A DNA stretch of 64,000 nucleotides, taken from assembly GCF_011926545.1 (NCBI RefSeq), contig NZ_JAATIT010000002.1, positions 434,001-498,000 on the forward strand, in the 5' to 3' direction. Below are positions 27,421 through 36,225 of this stretch, piece after piece. A model generated the notes under the pieces. That model did no database searches. It saw only the letters and a list, made by a program, of their open reading frames with translations, and had not been told where the DNA came from. Position 1 is the first letter of the stretch. Each line of letters opens with the position of its first letter. The DNA comes from Sphingopyxis italica (lineage in GTDB: Bacteria > Pseudomonadota > Alphaproteobacteria > Sphingomonadales > Sphingomonadaceae). The translations under genes were made by a program, and so were the position numbers.

Positions 27421-28812
27421 ATGTCGAAATCGTCGGGCGTAATCGCGCCGCGGTCGGAAGCCGAGGCCTTTTTCAAGGCGAACCCCGACGTCGATTCGGT
27501 CGAGATGATCTACACCGACATGGGCGGCGTCCCGCGCGGCAAACGGCTGCGCCAGCACGAAGTGCTCGCGGTCTATGAAAGCGGCCGCATGATGCCGGGA
27601 TCGATCACCGTCGTCGACATCACCGGGCAGGACACGATCGAAACCGGCCTCGTGTGGGAGGATGGCGACGCCGACCGCTCGATGAAGCCGATCCCCGGCA
27701 CGCTCGTCCGCACGCCATGGGGCGGCGACCATGCCGCGCAATTCCTCGTCTCTTTCTACGAACTCGACGGAACGCCGCACGACCTCGACCCGCGCCACGT
27801 CCTCGGCCGCGTCATCGACCGCTTCGCCGCCGATAGTCTCACCCCCGTGCTCGCGGTCGAACTCGAATTCTACCTCGTCGATCCCCGCCGCGCGCGCGAC
27901 GGGAGCATCCGCCCCGCCCGTCCCGGCTACAGTCGCAGCGCGTCGCGCAACGTCGAGGTCTATGGTCTGCGCGAACTCGACGATTTCCGGCCCTTTTTCG
28001 ATGCGCTCTATGCCGCGACCGATGTGCAGGACCTGCCGCTCGAAAGCGCGATCTCGGAATTCGCGCCCGGCCAGTTCGAACTTACGCTCCGCCACAAGCC
28101 CGACGCGCTCCGCGCCTGCGACGATGCGATCATGTACAAGCGGCTCGTCAAGGCGATCGCGCAGGCGCACGGCTTTGAGGCGACCTTCATGGCAAAGCCC
28201 TTCGCCAATCAGGCGGGCAGCGGCATGCACATCCATGTCTCGGTCGATGACGCGGCGGGCAACAATATCTTCGCCGCTGACGATCCCGAAGGGACGCCGG
28301 AGCTGCGCCACGCGATCGGCGGCATGATCGGCAGCGTCGGCGATGGTTTCGCGCTCTTCGCCCCGCACGCCAACAGCTATCGCCGTTTCAAGGCGAACAG
28401 CTATGCCCCCGTCGCGCCGACCTGGGGCGTCAACAACCGCACCGTGTCGTTCCGCATCCCTGCCGGCCCGGCGCCGAGCCGCCACGTCGAGCATCGCGCG
28501 TGCGGCGCCGATGCGAACCCCTATCTCGCCGTCGCGGCTGTCCTTGCCGGCATGCACCATGGCATGGCGAGCAAGAGCGTTCCCGGCCCCGCGGTAGTCG
28601 GTAATGGCTATGACCGCGACAACAGCGGCGACGACAAGCCCCCGTCGAACTGGTTCGCCGCCGTCGACCGCTTCCATGCGTCAACGCTGATGCGCGACTA
28701 TCTCGGGACACGGTTCGTCGACATGTTCAGCATCGTGAAGCGCGTCGAACAGGACAATTATTTCAGCGTGGTACCGACGCTCGATTACGACTGGTATCTT
28801 CGCAACGCATGA
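27421..28812 (+). CDS. puuA: Glutamine-synthetase-like gamma-glutamylpolyamine synthetase (PuuA type), second copy
   Basis: 463 aa from ATG 27421 with AAAGGAG 9 nt upstream. The N domain has VDSVEMIYTDMGGVPRGKRL. The catalytic part has AVELEFYLVDPRR, KPFANQAGSGMHIHVSV and RFKANSYAPVAPTWGVNNRTVSFRIP. This set is closer to typical gamma-glutamylputrescine synthetase than the first copy, so the symbol is given here, but the assignment between copies is inference. Next gene downstream is the polyamine-binding lipoprotein. Confidence 0.86.
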   Translation: MSKSSGVIAPRSEAEAFFKANPDVDSVEMIYTDMGGVPRGKRLRQHEVLAVYESGRMMPGSITVVDITGQDTIETGLVWEDGDADRSMKPIPGTLVRTPWGGDHAAQFLVSFYELDGTPHDLDPRHVLGRVIDRFAADSLTPVLAVELEFYLVDPRRARDGSIRPARPGYSRSASRNVEVYGLRELDDFRPFFDALYAATDVQDLPLESAISEFAPGQFELTLRHKPDALRACDDAIMYKRLVKAIAQAHGFEATFMAKPFANQAGSGMHIHVSVDDAAGNNIFAADDPEGTPELRHAIGGMIGSVGDGFALFAPHANSYRRFKANSYAPVAPTWGVNNRTVSFRIPAGPAPSRHVEHRACGADANPYLAVAAVLAGMHHGMASKSVPGPAVVGNGYDRDNSGDDKPPSNWFAAVDRFHASTLMRDYLGTRFVDMFSIVKRVEQDNYFSVVPTLDYDWYLRNA

Positions 28813-28902
28813 AAGTTTCAAAGATTCGCGGCGTCACGCAAAAATTGCCCTTTCCAAGCCGCCCCTATTGAGCCAGCTTGACGTCATACAGGGAGGCCGG
28901 CC

Positions 28903-30009
28903 ATGGATTTCAATGAACTGATCAAGCAGACCCGCGGGCGTCGCTCGCTGCTCCAGGCACTCGGCGTCGCGGCGGTCGGGATCAGTTTCGGCGGGCTCGC
29001 CGCGTGCAGCAAGAAGGGCGGCAAGACGCTCGCGAACGGCGAGGAGGCCAAGCTCAATTTCTACAATTGGGACACCTATATCGGCGAGAATACGCTCGAT
29101 AATTTCAAGGAAGCGACGGGCGTCGACGTCACGATGGACCTGTTCGACAGCAACGATGTGCTGTTCGCGAAGTTCAAGGCCGGCAACCCAGGCTACGACG
29201 TGATCGTGCCGTCGAACGATTTCGTCGAGCGGATGACGAAGGCCGACATGCTGTTACCGCTCGACCATTCGCTCCTTCCGAACAAGAAGAATATCGACCC
29301 GGCCTACATCAATGTCGAATATGACCTGCAGCGCAAATTTTCGATGCCCTACACCTGGCTCGTCACCGGCATCGGCTATCGCAAGTCGAAGGTGTCGTCG
29401 CCGCCGGACAGCTGGAAAGTGTTGTTCGACAGCCCCGAATATGCCGGCCGCATCGCCTGGCTGTCGGAGGCCGGCGACATGTTCCGGCTCTACGGCAAAT
29501 ATCTCGGCAAATCGGTCAACGCGCTGACCCCGGCAGACATCGCGACGATCGAAAGGATGATGATCAAGCAAAAGCCCAATGTGAAGAAATTCCACGAGGA
29601 TGACGGGCAGGACCTGCTCCTGAAGGGCGATTGCGACGTCGTGCTCGAATATAATGGCGACATGGCGCAGGCGATGGTCGAGGACAAGGATATCGACTTC
29701 GTCATTCCGAAGGAAGGCAGCCAGCTCAATTCGGACAATCTCTGCATCCCGAAAGGCGCCCCGCACCCGAAGAATGCGCACGCCTTCATCAACTATATTC
29801 TCGACGCCAATGTCGACAAGCACATCACCGAGACGATCCTCTATCCGACGCCGAACACCGCGGCGCGGAAGCTGATGCCCGACAGTTATCAGAACAACCC
29901 GGTGATCTTCCCGCCCGCCGAAGCACTCGCGAAATGCGAATATGCGCGCTTCGATCCCGAACTTCAGCCGTTGTTCGAGGAAGCTTTCACCAGGGTGCGG
30001 GCGGCTTGA
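28903..30009 (+). CDS. potF: Putrescine/spermidine ABC transporter substrate-binding protein
   Basis: 368 aa. The N-terminus carries a Tat-like RGRRSLLQALG then lipobox LAAC, suggesting a lipid-anchored binding protein exported by Tat. The mature part has the polyamine-binding pattern LNFYNWDTYIGENTLDNF, YDVIVPSNDFVERM and YTWLVTGIGYRKSKV. AGGGAGG lies 7 nt before the ATG. It delivers polyamine to the permease encoded by the next genes, and lies directly after the puuA/puuB genes. Confidence 0.9.
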   Translation: MDFNELIKQTRGRRSLLQALGVAAVGISFGGLAACSKKGGKTLANGEEAKLNFYNWDTYIGENTLDNFKEATGVDVTMDLFDSNDVLFAKFKAGNPGYDVIVPSNDFVERMTKADMLLPLDHSLLPNKKNIDPAYINVEYDLQRKFSMPYTWLVTGIGYRKSKVSSPPDSWKVLFDSPEYAGRIAWLSEAGDMFRLYGKYLGKSVNALTPADIATIERMMIKQKPNVKKFHEDDGQDLLLKGDCDVVLEYNGDMAQAMVEDKDIDFVIPKEGSQLNSDNLCIPKGAPHPKNAHAFINYILDANVDKHITETILYPTPNTAARKLMPDSYQNNPVIFPPAEALAKCEYARFDPELQPLFEEAFTRVRAA

Positions 30010-30032
30010 AAGCCTGAAAGGGGCATAGGGGG

Positions 30033-30938
30033 GTGACCGGGCAGGACTGGAAAACGAACAGACGCGTCTTTGCGGCGGTGTCGCTGCCTACCTTGTTCTG
30101 GATCATCCTCTTCTTCCTCCTGCCCATGGCGATCGTCTGGCTTTACAGCTTCGGCGAAAACCGGGGCCTGACCGACATCGAGATTTCGGGCACGCTCGAC
30201 AATTACAAACGCGCAACCGAGTGGCTCTATCTCACCATCTTCGGCAAGAGTTTCGCGGTCGCGGCGCTCGTCACGCTGATCTGTCTGATCGTCGGCTTTC
30301 CTGTCGCGATGGCGATCACTTTCGCGAATGAAAAATGGCGCCCATGGCTGCTGCTCGGCATCATGCTGCCCTTCTGGACCAATTTGCTTATCCGCACCTA
30401 TGCGCTGATGATGCTCCTCGGCACCCAAGGCTTCGCGAACAAGGGGCTCGGCGCTTTGTGGGAGGGAACGAGCTGGCTCAAGGTGCTCGCCGGGCTCCAG
30501 CCGCTCCCGACATGGGAGCCGGTGCCGCTGCTCTTCAACAATTTCGCGGTCGTCTTCGGGCTCGTTTACGTCCACCTGCCCTTCATGGTGCTCCCGCTCT
30601 ACGCCGCGCTCGACCGGCTCGACCGCAGCCTGATCGAGGCGAGCCTCGACCTTGGCGCCGGCCATTTCCGCACCATCATGCGCATCGTCGTGCCGCTTGC
30701 GGCGCCGGGCATCGTCGCCGGGGTGATGATCACGCTGATCCCGGCGCTCGGCGCCTATCTCACCCCCGACCTGATGGGCGGGACCGACAGCCAGATGATC
30801 GCCAATGTGATCGAGCGCCAGTTCAAGAAAGCCAACGACTGGCCCTTCGGCGCCGCCCTCTCCTTCCTGCTCATCTATGCGATGTTCATCCTGATCGCAT
30901 TGCAATCGATGCGTCGCAAAGTGCCGGAAGCGCATTGA
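30033..30938 (+). CDS. potH: Polyamine ABC transporter permease (PotH type)
   Basis: 301 aa from a GTG start. Six membrane helices begin with LFWIILFFLLPMAIVWLYSF. The permease EAA loop is SLIEASLDLGAGHFRTIMRIVVPLAAPGI, followed by PALGAYLTPDLMGG. The stop overlaps the potI ATG by 1 nt (TGATG). It forms a heterodimer channel with PotI. Confidence 0.92.
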   Translation: MTGQDWKTNRRVFAAVSLPTLFWIILFFLLPMAIVWLYSFGENRGLTDIEISGTLDNYKRATEWLYLTIFGKSFAVAALVTLICLIVGFPVAMAITFANEKWRPWLLLGIMLPFWTNLLIRTYALMMLLGTQGFANKGLGALWEGTSWLKVLAGLQPLPTWEPVPLLFNNFAVVFGLVYVHLPFMVLPLYAALDRLDRSLIEASLDLGAGHFRTIMRIVVPLAAPGIVAGVMITLIPALGAYLTPDLMGGTDSQMIANVIERQFKKANDWPFGAALSFLLIYAMFILIALQSMRRKVPEAH

Positions 30939-31780
30939 TGGCGCGCTTTGCCCGCCCTTCGCGCGCGCCGCTCGAATATAGCCGCACGCTGTGGATGCGC
31001 CTTTGGGTCGGCGCGGTGATGCTGTTCCTTTACGCGCCGCTGATCGTACTCGTCATCTTCAGCTTCAACGACAGCAAACGCAACGTCGTCTGGCGCGGCT
31101 TCACCACCAGATATTATGAAAAGGCGCTGGGCAACGACCAACTTGTCGAGGCGCTGTTCAATTCGCTCACCATCGCCGCGCTCGCGACGATCGTGAGCCT
31201 CGCGCTGGGCGCGGTCGCGGCGGTGATGCTCTGGCGTTTCCGCTTCCCGCTGAAGGGCACGGTCGACGGCACCATCTCGTTGCCGATCATCGTCCCGGAG
31301 ATATGTCTCGGCGTCGCCTTCCTGATGTTCTTTGCGCGCGTAGGCTGGCCGACCGACCTCGTCTGGCCGTTCAACCTCGGCGCGATCACCATCGCGCACA
31401 TCACCTTCTGCTTTCCCTTCGTGACGATGGTCGTGCGGTCGCGGCTTGCAAGCTTCAACCGCGAGCAGGAGGAAGCGGCGAAGGATCTCGGCGCGAGCGA
31501 ATGGCAGATGTTCCGCGATGTGCTGATCCCGCACATCAGGCCCGCGCTCGTCGCCGGCGCGCTGCTTTCCTTCACGCTCAGCCTCGACGACTTCGTCATC
31601 ACCTATTTCACCAGCGGTCCCGACACGATCACCTTCCCGGTAAAGGTCTATTCGATGGTCCGCTTCTCGGTGACGCCCGAGGTCAACGCGGCCTCGACGC
31701 TGCTCATCGTCCTCACCGTCATCCTGACCTTCATCGCGCTCAAGCTTCAGGGCGTGAAGGCGATAGCAGAAACCCACTGA
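30938..31780 (+). CDS. potI: Polyamine ABC transporter permease (PotI type)
   Basis: 280 aa from ATG 30938. Membrane helices start GAVMLFLYAPLIVLVIFSFND. The EAA loop is EEAAKDLGASEWQMFRDVLIPHIRPAL, and SLDDFVITYFTSGPDTITFPVKVYSMVRF is a PotI/PotC hallmark. The longer open frame from 30335 lies inside potH in another frame and is not the gene. It ends 2 nt before the ATPase gene. Confidence 0.92.
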   Translation: MARFARPSRAPLEYSRTLWMRLWVGAVMLFLYAPLIVLVIFSFNDSKRNVVWRGFTTRYYEKALGNDQLVEALFNSLTIAALATIVSLALGAVAAVMLWRFRFPLKGTVDGTISLPIIVPEICLGVAFLMFFARVGWPTDLVWPFNLGAITIAHITFCFPFVTMVVRSRLASFNREQEEAAKDLGASEWQMFRDVLIPHIRPALVAGALLSFTLSLDDFVITYFTSGPDTITFPVKVYSMVRFSVTPEVNAASTLLIVLTVILTFIALKLQGVKAIAETH

Positions 31781-31782
31781 CC

Positions 31783-32913
31783 ATGGCCGACCCCGCCCGC
31801 CCGATCATCCAGATCCGGAACGTCTCGAAACGGTTCGGCAGGGTGACCGCGGTCGACGATGTCAGCCTCGACATCAACGCGGGCGAGTTCTTCGTGCTGC
31901 TCGGCCCCTCGGGCTGCGGCAAGACGACGCTGCTGCGCATGATCGCCGGGTTCGAACTGCCGAGCGAGGGTCAAATCCTGATCGACGGACAGGACATGGC
32001 GGGCATTCCGCCGAACAGGCGCCCGGTGAACATGGTGTTCCAAAGCTACGCCGTCTTCCCGCACATGCGCGTCGCCGACAATGTCGCCTATGGCCTCAAG
32101 ATCGCGGGCGTGAAAGGCGGCGAGGCCCGCGACCGCGTCGCCGAGGCGCTCGATCTGGTCAAGCTCGGCGGGTTCGAAAGCCGTATGCCCGATCAGATGT
32201 CGGGCGGGCAGCGCCAGCGCGTCGCGCTCGCGCGCAGCCTCGTCATGCGGCCCAAGGTGCTGTTGCTCGACGAACCGCTCTCGGCGCTCGACGCGAAGCT
32301 GCGCGCGCAGATGCAGTTCGAGCTTTCGGAATTGCAGGAAAAGGTCGGCATTACCTTCGTCACCGTCACCCACGATCAGGATGAGGCACTGTCGATGGCG
32401 TGTCGCATTGCCGTCATCAACAAGGGCGACGTGGCGCAGCTCGCGACGCCGTCGGACCTGTACGAATATCCGGCCAACCGCTTCGTCGCCGATTTCGTCG
32501 GCTCGGTGAACATCTTCGAAGGCAAGCTAAGCTTGGACGAGCCCGACAGGGCCGCGATTGACTGCACGGGACTCGGCAAGGTTTATCTCAACCACGGCGT
32601 CACCGGCCCACACGGCGCCAATGTGTGGGTCGCGCTGCGGCCCGAGAAAATCTATCTCCACGTCCCCGGCGTCGGGAAAGCGGTGAAGGCAGCGGGGGAG
32701 GACGCCCCCGAAGGCCACAATTTCGCGCGCGGCACGATCAAGGGCATGCGCTATCTCGGCGACATCACCCTGTTCGACATCGAACTCGAAACCGGCGCGC
32801 GCATTCGCGTTTCGCGCCCCAACCTCTCGCGCCGCGACCAGGAGGATTTCACCTGGGGCGACAAGGTGAGCATGCACTGGCGCGCCGATAGCCCGGTGGT
32901 GTTGCTCGGGTAG
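31783..32913 (+). CDS. potG: Polyamine ABC transporter ATP-binding protein
   Basis: 376 aa. Walker A is LLGPSGCGKTTLLRMIAG, the signature is QMSGGQRQRVALARSL, Walker B is KVLLLDEPLSALDAKLR, and the H loop is VTVTHDQDEAL. The C-terminal TOBE domain (about 280-376) is typical of PotG/PotA. Energises PotH/PotI import. Order here is F-H-I-G rather than the E. coli F-G-H-I. Convergent with the next gene (1 nt between stops). Confidence 0.93.
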   Translation: MADPARPIIQIRNVSKRFGRVTAVDDVSLDINAGEFFVLLGPSGCGKTTLLRMIAGFELPSEGQILIDGQDMAGIPPNRRPVNMVFQSYAVFPHMRVADNVAYGLKIAGVKGGEARDRVAEALDLVKLGGFESRMPDQMSGGQRQRVALARSLVMRPKVLLLDEPLSALDAKLRAQMQFELSELQEKVGITFVTVTHDQDEALSMACRIAVINKGDVAQLATPSDLYEYPANRFVADFVGSVNIFEGKLSLDEPDRAAIDCTGLGKVYLNHGVTGPHGANVWVALRPEKIYLHVPGVGKAVKAAGEDAPEGHNFARGTIKGMRYLGDITLFDIELETGARIRVSRPNLSRRDQEDFTWGDKVSMHWRADSPVVLLG

Positions 32914-32914
32914 T

Positions 32915-33850
32915 TCAGTGGGCCTTCTTGCCCGGCAGCAGATGCAGCACGCCGACGATCACCGCGCCTAGCAGCAACCCGAACACGCCCGCACCGCCCG
33001 CATTGATCAGCCATTCCCACACGCCCGCACCCGGCAGACCGCCCGCGACCGAATGGGCGAAATCGTGCAGCCCGTGCCCGATATTGCCGATATGATATTC
33101 GTCGAGGCCGTGCAGGAAAATCTGGCCGCCGACCCACAGCATCGCCGCGGTGCCGATCAGCGCCAGCGCCGCGAGCAGCTTGGGCATGAAGGCAACCAGC
33201 CCGCGCCCGATCGCGCGGCGCGCGCTATTGCCCTCCTTCGCCATGTGAAGTCCGATGTCGTCCATCTTCACGATCAGCCCGACGACGCCATAGACCGCGA
33301 TGGTGATCGCGATCGCGACGACAGCGAGCGTCGCCGCGCGCATCGCGAAATGTTCGTCGAGCACCTCGTTCAAGGCGATCACCATGATTTCGGCCGACAG
33401 GATGAAGTCGGTGCGCACCGCGCCCTTCACCATCGCCTCTTCATGGTCCTGGTCGGCGACGATCGCGGCATCCTCGGCGAGCGTAGTCTTGTTCTTCTGC
33501 AACGAATGCAGCACCTTTTCGGCGCCTTCGAAACAGAGATAGGCGCCGCCAATCATCAGCAGCGGCGTGATCGCCCATTGCGCGACGGCTGACAACAGCA
33601 GCAGCACCGGCACGATGAAGAGCAATTTGTTGCGGAAAGACCCCTTGGTGATCCGCCAGATGATCGGCAGCTCGCGGTCGGGAGTGAAGCCGGTGACGTA
33701 GCGCGGCGTCACCGCGGTATCGTCGACCACCACCCCCGCCGCCTTGACCCCGGCCTTCGACGCCGCCGCGCCGATATCGTCGATGCTCGCGGCGGCGACC
33801 TTGGCGATGGTCGCGATGTCGTCGAGCAGAGCAAAAAGGCCGGAGGGCAT
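32915..33850 (-). CDS. DUF808/YedI-family inner-membrane protein
   Basis: 311 aa. The family start SGLFALLDDIATIAKVAAASIDDIGAAASKAGVKAAGVVVDDTAVTPRYV is a strong YedI/DUF808 match. Several membrane helices follow, with the conserved GGAYLCFEGAEKVLH and ILSAEIMVIALNEV. The role is unknown; it may be a transporter or membrane scaffold. It sits as an outsider between potG and an aminotransferase. Confidence 0.88.
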   Translation of the reverse strand: MPSGLFALLDDIATIAKVAAASIDDIGAAASKAGVKAAGVVVDDTAVTPRYVTGFTPDRELPIIWRITKGSFRNKLLFIVPVLLLLSAVAQWAITPLLMIGGAYLCFEGAEKVLHSLQKNKTTLAEDAAIVADQDHEEAMVKGAVRTDFILSAEIMVIALNEVLDEHFAMRAATLAVVAIAITIAVYGVVGLIVKMDDIGLHMAKEGNSARRAIGRGLVAFMPKLLAALALIGTAAMLWVGGQIFLHGLDEYHIGNIGHGLHDFAHSVAGGLPGAGVWEWLINAGGAGVFGLLLGAVIVGVLHLLPGKKAH

Positions 33851-33870
33851 AAGGTCTTGGTCTTTCCTGT

Positions 33871-35244
33871 TCAGAGCGCCCGGAGCTTGGGCATCACCTC
33901 ATCCAAGGATTTGCGGATGATGGCAACCACCTCGTCGATCTGTTCGGTCGTGATGATCAGCGGCGGGCACATGACGAGGCTATCGCGAATGCCGCGCACC
34001 ATCAGCCCGTTCGCGATGCAGGCATCGCGCGCCATCGGTCCCGCGGTTCCTTCGGCGCCGCCGAAGCGGGCGCGCGTCGCCTTGTCGGCGACGATCTCGA
34101 CCGCGCCAAGCAGTCCGACCGATCGCGTCTCACCCACGAGCGGGTGATCGTTGAGCGTCGCGAGCGCCTTGGCGAGATACGGGCCGGTAACGCTGCCGGT
34201 GCGCTCGACGAGGCCTTCGCGTTCGATGATCTCGATATTCCTGAGCGCGACCGCTGCGGCGACCGGATGCCCTGAGTAAGTGAAGCCATGGACGAAATCG
34301 CCGCCGGTCTTGAGCACATCGACGACATGGCTCGCGACCGCGGTGGCGGAAATCGGGAGATAGCCCGACGACAGCCCCTTCGCCATCGGCATCAGGTCGG
34401 GGGTGAAGCCCATCGTCTCATGCCCCCACATCTGGCCGGTGCGTCCGAAGCCGCAAATCACTTCGTCCGCGACGACGAGCAGGCCATATTTGCGGGCGAC
34501 GGCCTCGACCTTGGGCCAATAGCCCTTGGGCGGGATGATCACCCCGCCCGCGCCTTGCACCGGCTCGCCGATGAAGGCGGCGCAGTATTCGGGGCCGACC
34601 TCGAGGATCTTGTCCTCGATCGCAGCCACGCACGCGTCGCAGAATTCTTCCTCGGTCATCCCCTGCCCTTCGCCATAGGCATAGGGCTGGCGCACATGTT
34701 CGACGCCCGGGATCGGCAGGTCGCCCTGCGCGTGCATCGCCTTCATCCCGCCGAGCGAAACGCCCGCGACGGTCGAGCCGTGATAGGCGTTCCAGCGGCT
34801 GATGAAGACGGTGCGTTTCGGCTCGCCCTTGAGCTTCCAATAGTGGCGCACCATGCGGAACACCGTGTCGTTCGCCTCGCTGCCCGAGGCGTTGAAGAAG
34901 ATATGCGGCAGGCGGTTCTGCGTCAGGCTCGCGATCTTCGCCGCGAGCGTCACCGTCGGCGGCGTCGCGGTCTTGAAGAAGGTGTTGTAGAAAGGCAGTT
35001 CGCGCATCTGCGCCGCCGCCGCCTCGACCAGCTCTTCGCGGCCATAACCGACGTTGACGCACCAGAGGCCCGCCATCGCGTCGAGGATGCGATGGCCGTC
35101 GCCGTCGTGAATATAGCAGCCCTCGGCATGGGTGATGATCCGGCTGCCGCCGAGTGCCTCGATTTCCGCCCAATCGGCCTGCGCGGGTAGATGGTGCGCG
35201 ATGTCGAGGCGGCGCAGTTCGGCGATGTTGTGATTGCGGGGCAT
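33871..35244 (-). CDS. Class III aminotransferase (putrescine-pyruvate, SpuC-like)
   Basis: 457 aa from ATG 35244 with AGGAG 7 nt upstream. Starts ELRRLDIAHHLPAQADWAEIEALGGSRIITHAEG, typical of polyamine or omega-transaminases such as SpuC. PLP sites: GEPVQGAGGVIIPPKGYW, VADEVICGFGRTGQMWG and the Schiff-base Lys in MPMAKGLSSGYLPISA. It could convert putrescine directly to 4-aminobutanal, a route parallel to Puu. Substrate is inferred from family and neighbours. Confidence 0.87.
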   Translation of the reverse strand: MPRNHNIAELRRLDIAHHLPAQADWAEIEALGGSRIITHAEGCYIHDGDGHRILDAMAGLWCVNVGYGREELVEAAAAQMRELPFYNTFFKTATPPTVTLAAKIASLTQNRLPHIFFNASGSEANDTVFRMVRHYWKLKGEPKRTVFISRWNAYHGSTVAGVSLGGMKAMHAQGDLPIPGVEHVRQPYAYGEGQGMTEEEFCDACVAAIEDKILEVGPEYCAAFIGEPVQGAGGVIIPPKGYWPKVEAVARKYGLLVVADEVICGFGRTGQMWGHETMGFTPDLMPMAKGLSSGYLPISATAVASHVVDVLKTGGDFVHGFTYSGHPVAAAVALRNIEIIEREGLVERTGSVTGPYLAKALATLNDHPLVGETRSVGLLGAVEIVADKATRARFGGAEGTAGPMARDACIANGLMVRGIRDSLVMCPPLIITTEQIDEVVAIIRKSLDEVMPKLRAL

Positions 35245-35272
35245 GAATTTGCTCCTGAGCTGGAAGTCCGTT

Positions 35273-35380
35273 TGCATCGAGCGAAGTCGAGATGCCCCTC
35301 GGTCTTGCGCTACGAGATGGGTGTCTCGAATCCTGAGCGCGTCGAAGGGCTCGACACGAGCGGAGCGAGAGCCTCGGCTC
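35273..35380. repeat. Intergenic palindromic repeat (REP-like)
   Basis: The gap between puuD and the aminotransferase holds inverted elements: GCATCGAGCGAAGTCGAGATGC with GCATC/GATGC ends, then a GTGTCTCGA ... TCGACAC pair around 35321-35356, and AGCGGAGCGAGAG. No reading frame is convincing. The pattern resembles dispersed GTGTC/GACAC repeats of sphingomonads; a genome-wide count is needed. Confidence 0.45.
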
Positions 35381-35441
35381 TTCGGTCAGGGCGAAAAGCT
35401 GATCCGCGCGAGATAGCGGTCGTAGCGGGTGATGCGGCGGC

Positions 35442-36182
35442 TCATAATTCGCCTCTCAAAGCGCGTCCGAGCAGCTTGAAATAGGTCTGGCTTTCGGCAT
35501 TGCCATCGACCGCCCATTCGGGATGCCATTGCACCGCAAGCAGCGGCGCGCCATTCGGCCGCGCACTGAACGCTTCGACGAGGCCGTCGGGCGCGCGCGC
35601 CTCCACCGAAAGCCCGTCGGCGAGCCGTCCGACGCCCTGATAGTGGACCGAATTCACGTCGAGCGATGGGACGCCATAGGCCGATGCCAGCATCCCCCCC
35701 TCGACCAGATCGACATGGTGGCGATGATCGAACATCGCATCGAACAATGTTCCGTCGGGCGTATGATGGCGAAGAAGCGCGCCGTTGATCGCTGTGTCGC
35801 GGCGCAGCGTGCCGCCGAGCGCGACATTGATGTCCTGAAACCCGCGGCAAATCCCGAACAGCGGGCGCTGCGCGGCGATCACCGCACGAACAAGATCGCG
35901 CATCATGCGATCGCGGTCGGGGTCGAACGGCCCCTCGCCCGCGTCATCCTCGCCATAACGCACGGGCTCGATATTCGACGGTGAGCCGGTGAGGAGCACC
36001 CCGTCGAGCCGTCCGACGATCTCGTCCGCGTGCATATAGTCGGGAAGCGACGGGATCAGCAGCGCCGCGCAATCGGCATGGCGCATCGCCGCCATCGCAT
36101 AGCGGTTCATCACCGCCTGCGCACATTCGGTTCCAACCATGCGGTTGCAGGCGATGATGCCGAGGACGGGGCGTTGCGACAT
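35442..36182 (-). CDS. puuD: Gamma-glutamyl-GABA hydrolase (PuuD type, class I amidotransferase fold)
   Basis: 246 aa from ATG 36182. The peptidase C26 fold shows PVLGIIACNRMVG, GVLLTGSPSNIEP and the catalytic Cys in LFGICRGFQDINVALGGTL. The His of the triad is in LLAVQWHPEWAVDG. PuuD releases GABA and glutamate from gamma-glutamyl-GABA, the last glutamylated step of putrescine breakdown. Upstream in-frame sequence to 36263 is not family-like. Confidence 0.9.
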   Translation of the reverse strand: MSQRPVLGIIACNRMVGTECAQAVMNRYAMAAMRHADCAALLIPSLPDYMHADEIVGRLDGVLLTGSPSNIEPVRYGEDDAGEGPFDPDRDRMMRDLVRAVIAAQRPLFGICRGFQDINVALGGTLRRDTAINGALLRHHTPDGTLFDAMFDHRHHVDLVEGGMLASAYGVPSLDVNSVHYQGVGRLADGLSVEARAPDGLVEAFSARPNGAPLLAVQWHPEWAVDGNAESQTYFKLLGRALRGEL

Positions 36183-36225
36183 GGTGCCACGCTGCCGATT
36201 TTGGCGCCGCAGCGCCAGCGGAATC

